DNA of 64,000 nucleotides from positions 62,001-126,000 of the forward strand of contig MU394095.1 of assembly GCA_022578605.1 (NCBI GenBank), read 5' to 3'. The notes under the pieces are model-generated. The model was not told where the DNA came from. It did no database searches and saw nothing but the letters and a program-made list of their open reading frames with translations. Positions 10,858-22,456 of this stretch are shown here, piece after piece. Each line of letters opens with the position of its first letter. Within the stretch, counting starts at the first letter, position 1. Position numbers and translations under genes: made by a program. Origin of the DNA: Camillea tinctor (lineage: Eukaryota; Ascomycota; Sordariomycetes; Xylariales; Xylariaceae).

Positions 10858-11874
10858 TCATACATGCTCCTTCGTATTTCGATACCAGGTAGTCTCTGCT
10901 TTTCGAATCAACTCTTCGTATAACATCCACGCCAAAGCTGAACTCATGGCTTTGCGGCTCATGCGTAGTGTCAGTCCGTCGTAGAGAGAACGAACGCCTT
11001 CTTCTCTGACCATCTTTCGATAGGCCTGAAACATATTGCGGTAGTCGTGTGGCTGTAGCTGGATCCTTGTCTTGACTGCATCGAACGGGTTCGAGACAAA
11101 CGAGCACGTAGCGCCAGCAAGTAAACCCGAGCTGAAATTTACTGTAGCAGATAACGAAATTTTCATGTTGCCGCCGGAGCTCGGATGTGAGGGCGCCGAG
11201 CTCTGATGGGCTAGTAGGCCTAGTTGTTTCTTGAACTGCTCGTACGAAACAACGTACAGGCCTGCGTAGGGGGCATCACGTATCGCGGTCGCGCCGAAGC
11301 CGGCAAAAAAGCCGGGGATGCGATCCGTCCTGTATATATCCTTCGCCGCACCGGCAATAGAGCGGTACGAGTAGAGGCTTGACTCATAACGAACTTTGAT
11401 CACGGTCAGGGGCATGAGTATCAGGCCCGCAAAGGCCCTCGCTACAGCACCGGATAGGAGATTTGCCGTGTTGGAGAGCTTCGGTAGGGCCGAGGAAGAA
11501 GAAAGCGACGAGTTGCTGCTGTTCGATGGCACAACCAGTTTCAAGGAGGCCGCGTGCTGCCGGATCTTATTCAGAGTGGTGAAGTAGATGGCAGAACCGA
11601 CCCCGGTCCGCAAGGCTGAGGGGACTGTGCCCCTCCAGAAAGCTGCCAGAGCGTTGGGAGACTGGGCGATCTCCCTGATGGCAACTCTGATAGAATGGGA
11701 GCCAGACTGTTGGACTCTTGTCTTGAGTAGATCAAAAGGCTGTAGAAGTACGGCACCAAAGGTTCCGGAGCCTAGGCCGGCAGCAAAATGGAAGGCTGAA
11801 TCAGGAGTGGTCAACCAGGTTGGTTGCGGGCTATTCGACTGCACTTTTCACTCACTAGATGTAGACTTGTTCAT
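10858..11874 (-). CDS. HEM25: Mitochondrial glycine carrier Hem25 (SLC25A38)
   Basis: Inner-membrane carrier that supplies glycine for the first step of haem synthesis in mitochondria. Two exons: a 19-nt first exon 11874-11856 and 11795-10858, intron 60 nt (donor GTGAGT, acceptor ATTCAG); 318 aa. The protein starts MNKSTSTFHFAAGLGSGTFG, a typical Hem25 start. The large open frame by itself has no ATG at its beginning and an in-frame stop just upstream, so the small exon is needed. Three carrier signatures are visible: QPFDLLKTRVQQ, MPLTVIKVRYE and NPFDAVKTRIQ, each starting one pair of the six membrane helices. Confidence 0.93.
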
Positions 11875-12733
11875 GCTGTACCACAAGTGGGAACCCTGCC
11901 GTGGCAGAAGATTCCGGGTTTCTTATTGGTAACCCATATAGTACACTTGACTTGTCATTACCTGGGAAGACCAGCTTCAGGGAGGGATGAAATCGTAGGT
12001 TAGAGGAGAGTGCCGGTCATTGGCTTCGCAGCCGGTTTGTTAGAAGGAAGGGGGGGGGGGGGGGGGAGGCTATGTTAAAGGAGATAGGCCAGAAGAACGA
12101 ATGACGAGCGATGAGTCGACTCTTTTTTTTATTCCTTTAAGTTTCCCCGGTCTCCCCCTCTGGTTTCATAACCTCAGTATGCAACTTTTATTAGCGTGCT
12201 GGAGCTAAGCTAACCCGCTTAACTAGGCATTAGTGTAGGTCCATCATTTGGACCCACCGGCTGCTCGGGTTCCCTCACGTCATATTCGTTTAATGCGATA
12301 CTCACCGGTAGGTAACCTATCTGTGTACATGCATACCTATAGGTTTGAAGTACGGCCCGGGGGTAACCCAAGGTCAAATCCCCACCAAAGAGAGGTGATA
12401 TAGGCCATCTCGATTGTATCTAGTTCTAGATAGGTATATATGTACATATGTAGGTATAAACCTACATACCTATATTCATATGTGATATGTACGTACCTGA
12501 ATAGGTGGGTGTTTTCGGACGATTTGAGATTTATGATGGTGTAAAGTCGATACTAGTTGCTTGTGCCTCCGTAAATTTCTAGATCGGTTCTAAATACGCA
12601 TCCACACATTCCAATAGGAGAGGGAATTGGGTGCAATGTCTTCTACGGGGGCTTCATAGGCTTTGCGGGCGTGATTATAGAACCATGGTGGGTTCCGGGA
12701 TTCTTGAAGTGCTAGGACATGCTCTTTCTACCT
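11875..12733. other. Intergenic with G17 homopolymer
   Basis: HEM25 promoter side and COG8 3' side. Contains a run of 17 G at 12050-12066 and a small palindrome (GTAGGT/ACCTAC) near 12450. No gene seen. Confidence 0.6.
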
Positions 12734-14029
12734 TCAACCCTTATCTTTGGCCCCTACGATCGATTCTAACCGACCTGCCATAAGCCGATGTCGCTTGACA
12801 ACTTCGACCCATTCATCTTCTGCGTCCTGTCCAACGTCGATGCTCGCTAGTAAGATACTAAAGTCACCTCCAAGACGGCCGAGACTACCGGCACAATAAA
12901 GCACCTGTGTTAGGAGGCTGTCTCGGGATGCCTGATCTCTAACGTTGGGCAAGTAGACCCGCAGCGTTTCCATCAACATAGCAATCAGGTGGAAAGGAAA
13001 TGTAGAAATTGCCGAAGGGACTGGTTGAAGGGGATCCTGGCCCTCGTCATCCGGTGTCTCCTTAAGTACCGGCGATGGGAATATACTCCTAAACATGGAA
13101 ATGATTGCGAAACTCTGCTCTCTGAATATTTCTATGTACCGCTTGAGATACCGCTCGGTCTGCTGCCCTCCCGACCATCCACTTCCGACCGGGTGTTGCT
13201 GTTGCCGCATCTTTTCCTGGTCCGCTAGTTCGCGAAGCGGATCTAATGCCGCGAGCATATTCATAAGCGTCGATAAGCGGCAAGTGAGGAATAAGGCTCC
13301 GAGGCCACCACCATTTCCCGAGACGCCAATAGGGTCTAATTCCGGGACGACTCTTCGAAGCCAGCTTATAGTCCTTAAGGCTGATGCTAGCTTCAAGCCT
13401 GGTGCACGTAAACCTGAGATCAAATTCTTGGCCATTGCTTGCATAGCCTCATCTGCTTGCGAAGACACCGATGACACCAGAGTAGAGTCGGGATACAGAG
13501 AGTGTAATCGCCGAATATGTGCATTCAGATCTAATGCAGAAGAGTAGTTTGTAGTAGGAGTCGAGGATCCGGTGGTGATGGTAGTAGAAAGCAAGGTGGG
13601 CAGATCCAGAACGTCGACCAAGCGCTCAACATTTTCTGACAATAGCAAGGCCTTCTTGCGGGAGTTGAGGATCTCATTGTCGGCCGACTTATGATATGTG
13701 GTGGAGAAACGAACGGCTTCATTGTCCAGCTTAGGGATAGCGGCTTTTAAACCAGCGGTAGCAGAAGCCAATGTGGGAAGAGAAAGACCTAGGTTCGCAT
13801 GGTGTTCTGCCGAGGCGATGACAGACTTGTGTGAACGCTGCGAGAGAGCCTGCAATGAGAGAAGCAAGGAATGGGAGGCCTGGACTAAGTTTTGTTGCTC
13901 GGTGGTTTCAAGCTGAGAGAGTGGCATGGATGCCAGACTGGACAAGTATTCGAGGGCTGTGTTATCAGAAGCACTAGCGCGGTCCAAGTTGCCTGGTGGA
14001 CTTAGCAAATCGTAGAGAAGATCGGCCAT
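12734..14029 (-). CDS. COG8: Conserved oligomeric Golgi complex subunit 8
   Basis: Subunit of lobe B of the COG tether, which acts in retrograde traffic within the Golgi and keeps glycosyltransferases in place. Single exon, 431 aa. Conserved COG8/Dor1 blocks: YLSSLASMPLSQLETTEQQN near residue 30, helical stretches LSENVERLVDVLDLPTLL and HIRRLHSLYPDSTLVSSVS, then LISGLRAPGLKLASALRTIS and TERYLKRYIEIFREQSFAII. The length fits the shorter fungal form. The gene is divergent from the TLC gene. Confidence 0.9.
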   Translation of the reverse strand: MADLLYDLLSPPGNLDRASASDNTALEYLSSLASMPLSQLETTEQQNLVQASHSLLLSLQALSQRSHKSVIASAEHHANLGLSLPTLASATAGLKAAIPKLDNEAVRFSTTYHKSADNEILNSRKKALLLSENVERLVDVLDLPTLLSTTITTGSSTPTTNYSSALDLNAHIRRLHSLYPDSTLVSSVSSQADEAMQAMAKNLISGLRAPGLKLASALRTISWLRRVVPELDPIGVSGNGGGLGALFLTCRLSTLMNMLAALDPLRELADQEKMRQQQHPVGSGWSGGQQTERYLKRYIEIFREQSFAIISMFRSIFPSPVLKETPDDEGQDPLQPVPSAISTFPFHLIAMLMETLRVYLPNVRDQASRDSLLTQVLYCAGSLGRLGGDFSILLASIDVGQDAEDEWVEVVKRHRLMAGRLESIVGAKDKG

Positions 14030-15038
14030 GGTAGCGAGGGTGACGAGGACGTAGGTGATAGTAGTGGTGATGGTGGATGTAGGTGACCTTGGACGAGTGA
14101 CTTGTAAAGAAGCATGACTCTTTTATAAGATCCCTAAAATCCCTTAACCAGGTTAGATGCCTATGTAAGTATGTCGCATTTGACAAGCGCCTACCTAAGT
14201 TACTATTGAGAAGTAAGATAGTACATACTATGTAGTTGGTAACCTACATGGGTACATCAGTACATGTATGCATGTATGTGCACTTTTAGATACACTTTAG
14301 ATACGTACCTTATCAATGCAGGCTGGCAGCTCAGATAAGCATAAGCGTCCCAACAAAACGTAACTACTTAACAAGTAGGTACTTGTTAAAAGTAGTACTA
14401 ATTACTTACTACCTACTCCCACATAACCTACATAACTTCCCAACTCCTAACTTCTTTTCTGAATGTTCCCTATTTCCTACTCGATCTGCTCTACAACTCT
14501 ACACCAGCAGACTGTCCTAGGTTAGAGCTTGGTGCCATGCATGACCTTCGACTCAAATCCTGACACGTAGTGTTGTAACTAACCTAGTAAAGTGTCCATC
14601 CCGTCTGAACCTCCCATCACGCGCCTGAGAGATCACCGGTACCTATCCATCGTCATTCACCAAAGTTACCCTTTTCCCACCTGACAAACACCTCCCCTTC
14701 CTCTATTCTCATCCATCCCCCTTCCCCTTTTCTACACTCCCTACTCCTTTTTCTTTTTCTTCTTTATTTCCTATTTTAAATATTTTTTCTTCTTCTTTTC
14801 TTTCAACCTGCTTTCACCAACTTCGTTTCTATTCCTTCTGCTATTTAGACTTTGCTTTCTCCTCCACCCGCAGTCTTTACCAACTGCCAACTCAACATCC
14901 CTATCCTGCCCTTCTTCCTACTCAGCCAAGCCCTCCTTTCTCATCCCAACACCCCTTCTCCCCCCCGGAAGAGTATAGTATAGTACAGTATAGTACAGAC
15001 GGAGGAGTACGGCCTCGCCTTTCTCCGTCTTGCCCATC
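14030..15038. promoter_or_regulatory. Divergent promoter COG8 / TLC gene
   Basis: 1 kb between two start codons. The first half has TACCTAAG-type motifs. From about 14690 to 14990 the plus strand is a long CT-rich leader with poly-T, a likely transcription start region for the TLC gene. Confidence 0.45.
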
Positions 15039-16179
15039 ATGAGGGATCCTTTCCCCATACAGCCGATCCCCGCCCTGAGCGAAGCCATCAAACCGTGGGC
15101 TGACTATTTCAACTTGTCGACGCTTCCCCTCCATATCCACGAGATTGTCATAATAGCAGCCTTCTACCAGTTTATCCATAGTGTCGTGTCTCCTATCCTA
15201 TCGAAACGCCTCTTTCCCACCCAATATGCAGCCTTATCTCGATCCAAACGGCTCAGCTGGGATGTTCACGTCGTGTCTCTGGTACAGAGCACCACCATCA
15301 ATATCCTAGCGCTTTGGGTCATGTTCAATGACGATGAGCGCAAGAATATGGATTGGCAGGAGCGGATCTGGGGATATACTGGCGGTGCTGCCATGATCCA
15401 GGCTCTGGCTGCTGGCTATTTCCTCTGGGACCTGATCATCACTGCTTCCAATGTGAACGTTTTTGGTCTAGGCATGCTTGCGCATGCGATCAGTGCACTG
15501 CTTGTGTATTCATTTGGCTTCGTAAGTTGTCTTCTTCCATATCTACCGTCCTAGTCTGTCCGATCACAGGCTAACCTAAGACCTTTGATAGCGACCGTTT
15601 GTCAATTATTACAGCTGCAACTTTATTCTATGGGAACTGTCCTCCCCTTTCCTCAATATCCACTGGTTCTTCGACAAACTCGGCATGACTGGCTCTCGCG
15701 CACAGTTGTACAATGGCCTTATGCTGATTGCCACTTTCTTTTCCTGTCGTCTGGTATGGGGCACCTACCAATCTGTCCTGGTCGCCCGCGACATCTGGAC
15801 TGGCTTGAACTCTAAGCCCCTGACATCTGCTACGATGCCGGCCGAGCAGCTTGTTAATGCCACATTCCCGGCGCAATACACACAAACGATGGAATTCGTT
15901 TCTGAGTCGACTAGCGTGCCTATGTGGCTAGCTGCCATTTACATTGGTAGCAATATGACTCTGAACTCCTTGAACTTCTACTGGTTCTTCAAGATGATTG
16001 ACGCCGTTCGCAAGAGGTTCGATCCCAAAGAAAAGGAACGTCAAGCCCCCGTTAAAGCGGACGAGGCGAAGGCTGTGGCGACTGGAATAGACGGTGATGT
16101 GACGGAACTTAAGACCCGCCCCCGTCGGCGTACAATTCTGGATGGAGAAGAAGAAGGCGACGAACCACCCCCAATCTAG
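15039..16179 (+). CDS. TLC-domain membrane protein (TMEM56/TLCD4-like, DUF887)
   Basis: 356 aa in two exons, 15039-15521 and 15592-16179 (70-nt intron, GTAAGT...GATAG), which splice F to RPFVNYYSCNFILWELSSPF. Several hydrophobic segments carry the TRAM-LAG1-CLN8 pattern: YAALSRSKRLSWDVHVVSL, GYFLWDLIITASNV, LAHAISALLVYSFGF, and ELSSPFLNIHWFFDKLGM with a conserved His. The end is charged and cytosolic (RPRRRTILDGEEEGDE). It differs from Lag1 ceramide synthase, which has a double His motif that I do not see. The function of this subfamily is unclear; a lipid-related role is inferred from the fold. Confidence 0.85.
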
Positions 16180-17694
16180 AAGTTAACTGGAAACTTCTAC
16201 CACTTTTTTCATCGTGGTTCTAGCTAATGCAAGTGTTCCAACAAGACCAGTTCGCGCAGGGAGTTCAAGGAGCAACGGTGTATTTAGATTACAGGTATTT
16301 CATGGATTATATCTAAGTCCCGTGTATTTATATTGCCCGGGTTCGAATCATGGTGAACCGTGGAGCATTGGTGGGTAGAATTGCGAATGCCAATACTAAA
16401 TTCCCGCCGGAATTCCCCTTCGACTCCTCATCGATCTGCGCCCAAACTTTATATATCTACTGGAGAACATGTTGAAGATAGGTTTTGGATTATGGATATA
16501 CCCTTAATTGCATGTCTATAATAGGTAATAATCTGATAATATCACCCATTATAAGGAAGACTAGAATGCTGAGAAACCATTAATATTTCAAGGGAATTTC
16601 TAATAAGTCTACGCACTGATAACCACTTCATACCTTGCATAAAATACTCAGTATTTGTGGAATTTAAAATGTTTATGTAGCTTGTCTGCGAGGTGCTCGA
16701 TAAATCATGTTATGTGTACGTCATGTATAGATATGATTTCGAATCTACTACTTATTAGGCCAAACAGTAGATAAGCATGTATACCTGGCCCAGCCACTCT
16801 AGTCCGAGTGTATATGATTATATACGAGCATCAACCTAGTTGGTATGTTTCGACGTGACCTTGCACATGTATACAATTAGGTCTGTACCAAACAGCTCCC
16901 TCCCCTTTCCTCCCTTCTCTGCCCCCCTCCCCCCTGATTTAACCACTATCCAAATACAGGTGTGTTTCTAAACTCTGTGCTTAGAACAACACCAAATAGC
17001 ACATCTTTTTCATGTCTATGAAATGATTACATGATTGACGATACCTATTCGTATGTACACCGGGGGTGTTGGGAAATAAAATGTAGAAATAAGCCATAAG
17101 AGTATAATTTTCTTCATCTGCCTGGAATAGCTTAATCTAGGGAAGAAGAGCAAGGATGATAAAGAGGATAGGGGGGGGGGGGGGGGGGGGGGGTGGAACC
17201 AGTGAAGGCTACATATATATGTGTGTAGATGTGTGTTGTGCAGATGTTGTTTATATTATTGCCATTATCTTAGACGGCGAATTAATTTTTTTTTCCAAAG
17301 TTCTCTAAGGGTTTTCCTTCCACTTCTCATCTCTCTTCCTTTCTTTCACACGCCTTCCCCCCCCGGTGCGTTTCCTTAGATGATATCCCCAAACTTCTCG
17401 ACATAATAGGCAAATCTTCCCCTCACCCTTTTAAACATCAAAAAATATCGAACTGATCAAACCCCAGGCGCCGTTCCCTATCACCATGTATTCCTCAGTT
17501 TGAACCCATTCTGAATGTAAGTCTACTCCACTTCAAACGTTTTTGTGTTCGATGTAGTGTTAAGAACCTAATAGAAACGCATGGGGCCCAGGCAGCTTTA
17601 ACGCAGATCTGCCGCCTCAAACAACACGATCCGGCTGTTAACAATCAGGTTCACTTCACAGCGGTACTTGTCTCAGCGTAGAATTACTACACAT
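16180..17694. other. Intergenic with G23 homopolymer
   Basis: Between the convergent TLC and SLA1 genes. Contains 23 G in a row at 17171-17193. A GGTTCGAATC at about 16340 looks like a tRNA B box but has no paired T-arm or A box. No gene seen. Confidence 0.6.
17171..17193 (+). repeat. Poly-G run, 23 nt
   Basis: Uninterrupted G homopolymer. It may form a G-quadruplex, and its exact length is uncertain because such runs are hard to sequence. Confidence 0.8.
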
Positions 17695-20600
17695 TTAGAA
17701 GCCGAAGGGGTTTTCCGGGGCTACGGACGGTTAGCTCAACTGTACATATGTGAAGAACGCAATACAAGGACTAGCACTTACTTGCTTGAGCGAGATTCGC
17801 TCGACGGCCGGTTGGCTGGGGGGCAATCTTGTTCGGCGTAACCCCGAAGCGCACGGGGGGTGCAGGTCCCGTCTGTTGTGGTTGAAGGGGTGCTGGTGGC
17901 TGTTGTGGGGAAGCTGAATTGTTCATCCCCGAGTTGAAGCCCTGGCTAAACCCGCCGAAACCTGTCTGCTGGGGCTGTATTTGGGTCTGCATCTGGGGCA
18001 TCCCAGTTCTCTGGGGCTCCAAGGCCGGAGGCAGGAACGAATTAACCCCAGTCGGTTGCGGAAATTGCTGCCCAGGTTGGAAACCTGCAGAAAACCCGGT
18101 TGGCTGGCTTTGAAGGGATGAAAATTGTTGAGGTCGCGGATCGGAAAAAGGGCTTTGTATCTGCGGAGCTCCCGTCATCTGAGGTTGCATGAACTGGTTG
18201 GGACCGAATCCTGGTTGCTGTTGTGGCAGACCGCCTGCGTTGTTAAACTGCATCATGCCCTGCCCAGACGGCTGGGGCTGGAAGCCGGTGACAAATGGTT
18301 GTTGAATCCGGTGTTGGCTGAGCTCGTTTAAGCTTTGTCCTGGAGGAGCGATGCCTGTCATCTGGGGCTGGAGGGGCGGCGGCGCGAAACCGCTGGGCTG
18401 TGCTGATTGCGGTGCTGATAGTGGTCGCGATGGTGGCGGTGGCATAAGAGCTCCTTGTGCTCCAGTCATCTGGGGTGGTGTTGGTCGTTGCCGGTTCCCG
18501 AGCCCAAGATTTAAAGGTTGTGGGGGCACGACTGTCCCTGTAGGCGTCGGCTGGATGCCAGTGAAGAAGGACGGGGTTGCGCCTTGAGGTTGAGGGAGCC
18601 CTTGCTGCGGTTGTACCTGAGGTTGTTGTGGCGGCAGAGTAACGGCGGGAGGCGAGGGGGTTGGCTGTACCTTCGTCGGCTCTAGGGGTGTAGATAGAAG
18701 AGAGAGGTCTTGCATCGCCTGCGTCGGGGGCGGTTGGGGTTGAGTGGTCGTAGACTTCGGCTCTGGGCTTGGTGCCGGCTTTTGCTGGGGCTCCGGTTGT
18801 TTTGACGGTTTCACATCCCACGCATCGTCATCAAATCCGCTACTAGGCTTCTCGGAATCCTTGGCGCGTGACGTAGCCGAAGACGGAGATGCCGGGTTAT
18901 CATCATTTCGCTGCGATAATGCTTTGGCATCAATGTTGTCGTTTGTTTGGGTTGCTGGAGCGGGACGGCCTTTTCGTGTATTATTTCGAAGGGTCCCGCC
19001 AGGCCCTGAAAAGAGGCCACCAGCTGATCCGTTATCGTCACCATCCCCGGCAAAATTAACACCCTTCTTCTTGTTGTCTCGGCCGAATTTCTTGTCTAGG
19101 TGGCGTATGACCTTGATGATATCACCTTCCCGCAATCCAAGATTACGCAGGACAGTAGCATCGACATCTGGCAAGACGCTCTCATCCATAGAATCCTTGG
19201 CGAATGCTTGAGCGTACCGTTCACAAAGACCAACGGCAACCTCACAAGATAAAAAAAACTGAAACCAGTCATAATCGGGTTTCGGCGGCTCTATAGAAGC
19301 ACCGATAGAGCTAGATGGCGTTTCCCTGGTGGCGATAGCCCTCACCGACTTGGCTCGTTTTACATCTGCTAGGGGCTTCTCCTCATCGAGTGATATGCCT
19401 AGAGTGCGTTCGACGTATTCGATATCCTCGATCGACATTTTAGCTAAAGGAACGGCAATCTTGACACCATTCATTTTATGCAAGTTGATCTTCCCATCTT
19501 TCAGGCCGAGGAACTGAGCCTCCACGCTAAACGACTTGGACCGGTCTGTCCAAACTCGTACCTTGGATGGGTCCGGCTCTGCGTAGAATTATTAGTATAA
19601 CAATAGCCATGCTGTTAGGATATCCCGTAAAAGGGGAAATGTATTGCTTACTAGACTTGGATGAGCCAGCCCGACTTCCATCCGATCGACCGTTCTCGCG
19701 CCTGCTTCGCTGTTGCCCAGAAAGGTTACTACTGTTCCCAGCTGATAGACTACTGCGCCGTTCAGGCAAACGCATTCCAGGCCCTACCTCTGCTGCTTTT
19801 TGGTCCCGTTTGATGGCCTCCCTTGTCAAACGCTCTTCCTCCAGCCGGTTCTGTGCTACACTAGACTTTCCAGCGTTGATTCCCGATGTCGAAGTCGTTG
19901 TCACCGGTATACCTCTCTCGGTGATTTCGATATAGCTGCTAGGCACAACACCCTCTTTCCCGTTCTTAAGTCGCCGGACCTGCCACCATTCTTCGCTCTT
20001 AGTATCATCAATGACTACCACTTCATCCCCAACAGCAACGGTGACCTCATCATCTCCTTGGGCCATAAAGTCGTAAAGAACTTGTCCCCGCTTATGGGTC
20101 GTTTGTCCAGTTCCAGCCATGATGACTTCACGGAGGCCTTCCGCCCGCATGGCACCAGACAACTCCCCGAGAGCGCTGACAATCTCCTCGGCTGTATCCT
20201 TGGCACCTGCATGGAAGTCTATACTCTTACTAGGACGCACGAGCTCTAAAAACACATGTTTGCCTTCCCGCGAATAATGTGTCATCCTGTCAGCGGTCCA
20301 CTCCTGAGTTGGACCATCCTGGGCATGTTCGGGAGCAATCAATATGATCCCTGTCTTCAAATTGACTCCCAGTGTCGTTGGCATCTTCTTCTTTTTCCCC
20401 ATTATCGATACCATTTCGTTGATATTGTACATATGGAACCCACCAGGCGCAATGCGGCCGGTAGTAGATGGAGCACGGGACTCCAGCTCATAGTCACGAC
20501 GGCTTGATATATCGTGATCGTAATCACGACGACTTGTAGTACGTTGTGGTAATGGGGGCGACGCTAATGACTGGCTAGGTGATACCATAGACTGAGGTCG

Positions 20601-21378
20601 TGCTGGAAGAGCTGGGCTTGGTTCCCGATCAGACTCCTCGGAGCCATATTGCTGACGAGACGGCAGGGTAATGGGTGGTGGTGTGGGCGCGCGGGCTGAG
20701 GTTTTGCGTTGCATCACACCTGCCAGAGCGGCAGCCGGATCGCTCGGCGCAACGGGACTAGCCTCAGCAGAAGCTACAGATGGCTGTCGATCGGGAAGAG
20801 GAGGACTTTGTGACTCCTGAGGCTCGACCGGTGCCGGGGGGCGCACGGGCAGGGCTGGAGGCGCAGGTGCAGGTATGGGCGCAGGAATTATGGCGGGAGC
20901 AGGAGCAGGCGCAGACTCGGGTGTGGGTTCGTGTTCGGCGGTTGCATCGTCCATCTCGATATAATTTGCCGGGACAAAGCCATACTCCGACTCATAACCG
21001 ACAAGGATCCAATCTGGATCAGTTAAGTCGAAGACTTGCAAGCGGGCATCTTCAGGAAAGGATAGCTCCTCATCCGTTTGCCGGGTGTATTCATAAAGCG
21101 ACCGGGCCTGGGCTACGGCTTGTGCCTACTAAAAGCTTAGCAACGAATCTCTCTCGACGAAGATGGTAGGTAAAGCGGACCTCTTCCACATAATTGTTGG
21201 GTATGAGGCCGACTGGTTCATCATCCTCTTCGGCACCGGCCTTCTTCTTAGCCTTCCACCAATCATCCTCTTCGCTTTTTTCCAAAACATAGAGAACATC
21301 ACCCTCACTTATGGAAAGCTCTCCTTCGGACTGAGGCGCATAATCGTATATGGCCTTGTATACACCCAGGAATCCCAT
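17695..21378 (-). CDS. SLA1: Endocytic actin adaptor Sla1
   Basis: Clathrin and cargo adaptor of cortical actin patches; inhibits Las17/WASP and binds ubiquitin and NPFxD cargo. Exons: 21378-21181, 21125-19652, 19578-17782, 17720-17695; 3495 nt, 1164 aa. Domains in order: SH3-1 (MGFLGVYKAIYDYAPQSEGE), SH3-2 (ARSLYEYTRQTDEELSFPED), Pro-rich linker, conserved Sla1 region (GGFHMYNINEMVSIMGKKKK), SH3-3 (GQVLYDFMAQGDDEVTVAVG), SHD1 (PDPSKVRVWTDRSKSFSVEA), SHD2 (YDWFQFFLSCEVAVGLCERY), then a Gln/Pro-rich tail with many QPTG/QMTG units. The 26-nt last exon replaces an apparent stop and gives TPENPFGF, the usual NPF-containing end. Confidence 0.95.
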
Positions 21379-22456
21379 GGCACCTAGTGATGGGATAGGG
21401 AATTATAATGCCGGGGTTTGTCGGGAGTTAGATTCGGAGGGGTGGGTGCACATTCGAATTCAGGAGCGAGATGCGACGGGACTAAAAAGGGGAGGGGGGT
21501 TGGTTGGCAGTGGAGGAGAAAACGTGTAAAATATTAGAAGGAAGGGTTATCCAGAGCTTCCCTAAGAGAAGAATAAAAAGAAAAGGGTTCGTTAGACGGA
21601 TTTCCTGCAAGAGTCTCGCGGGTTAAGTTTGGTTTATGAGGGTTGTGACATACCTCATACATTCATACATTCATAGTATGGCTCGGTGTGAATGACAATG
21701 TTTCGGGCGCCGAGGGTCACACACCACTAAACCTGACCTACCTTACGAATACACAATATCTCCAAGCTAGCTCTTTTGTATGCCTAGGTCGGGAGGCAAG
21801 CAGGTATAACGGTGTTGTTGTGTTGGGCGTCGGCGCGGTGAGAATAGATAAGTGCTTAAGTTGCTGTGGGTGATAGCTCAGGGAAATGAGACTTTTTGTA
21901 TGTAATAAAAGTAGTTGATCGTAGCAAGTAGAATGAATAGGTAGGTAAGTTAGGTAGGTAAGTTGGGTAGGTGCTTAGATAAAGATAACCTAATTTAGAA
22001 TCCGGCCAACCCTGCGCTTTTTGGGGGTTCCTTTTTTTGGGGAGGGGGGTAGGAAATAGTTTCGATGTAGGTATTAACCTCCTACTAGGTAGGTAGTGGG
22101 TCCGATAAATGAACAAGATACGTTTACGTAAATACCCCCGCTTCCTATCTTTACCCCTTACCTTACAATCGAGTCTATGCTGAAAACGAAGCACAATACA
22201 ACATAAATCACATATACATATAACTTATATATAGGTATATATAGTGTATACCTATTCGTTTTTGCAGATGTAATCATATAGTATATGAAGTATTATCTCT
22301 TCCGACTTCAGATGCAAAGTTCTCACCATAGATGAGCGAAATAGGTGTCTACCTAGCTGCTACTTAGGCCTTTCCCTAACGGCATCGTATCTATATATGT
22401 TGCTCCCACAAGATAAAAGATAATTCTCTAGGCAGTGCCTATATCAGCTACGTTCT
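21379..22456. other. Intergenic, SLA1 promoter and AMP deaminase 3' side
   Basis: Contains TAGGTAAGT repeats at 21935-21975 and AT-rich DNA. No supported gene. Confidence 0.6.

Noticed and set aside
12430..12480. Palindromic GTAGGT...ACCTAC hairpin as a possible element or terminator
   Set aside because: It is one example of the widespread ACCTA-type motif and lacks TIR or flanking duplication.
16330..16370. GGTTCGAATC, a tRNA B-box-like sequence
   Set aside because: The flanks do not pair as a T-arm, and no A box or acceptor stem is found at the right distance.
18243..18821. Second minus-strand open frame of 192 codons inside SLA1
   Set aside because: Alternative frame of the Gln/Pro-rich repetitive tail; low complexity and no start context.
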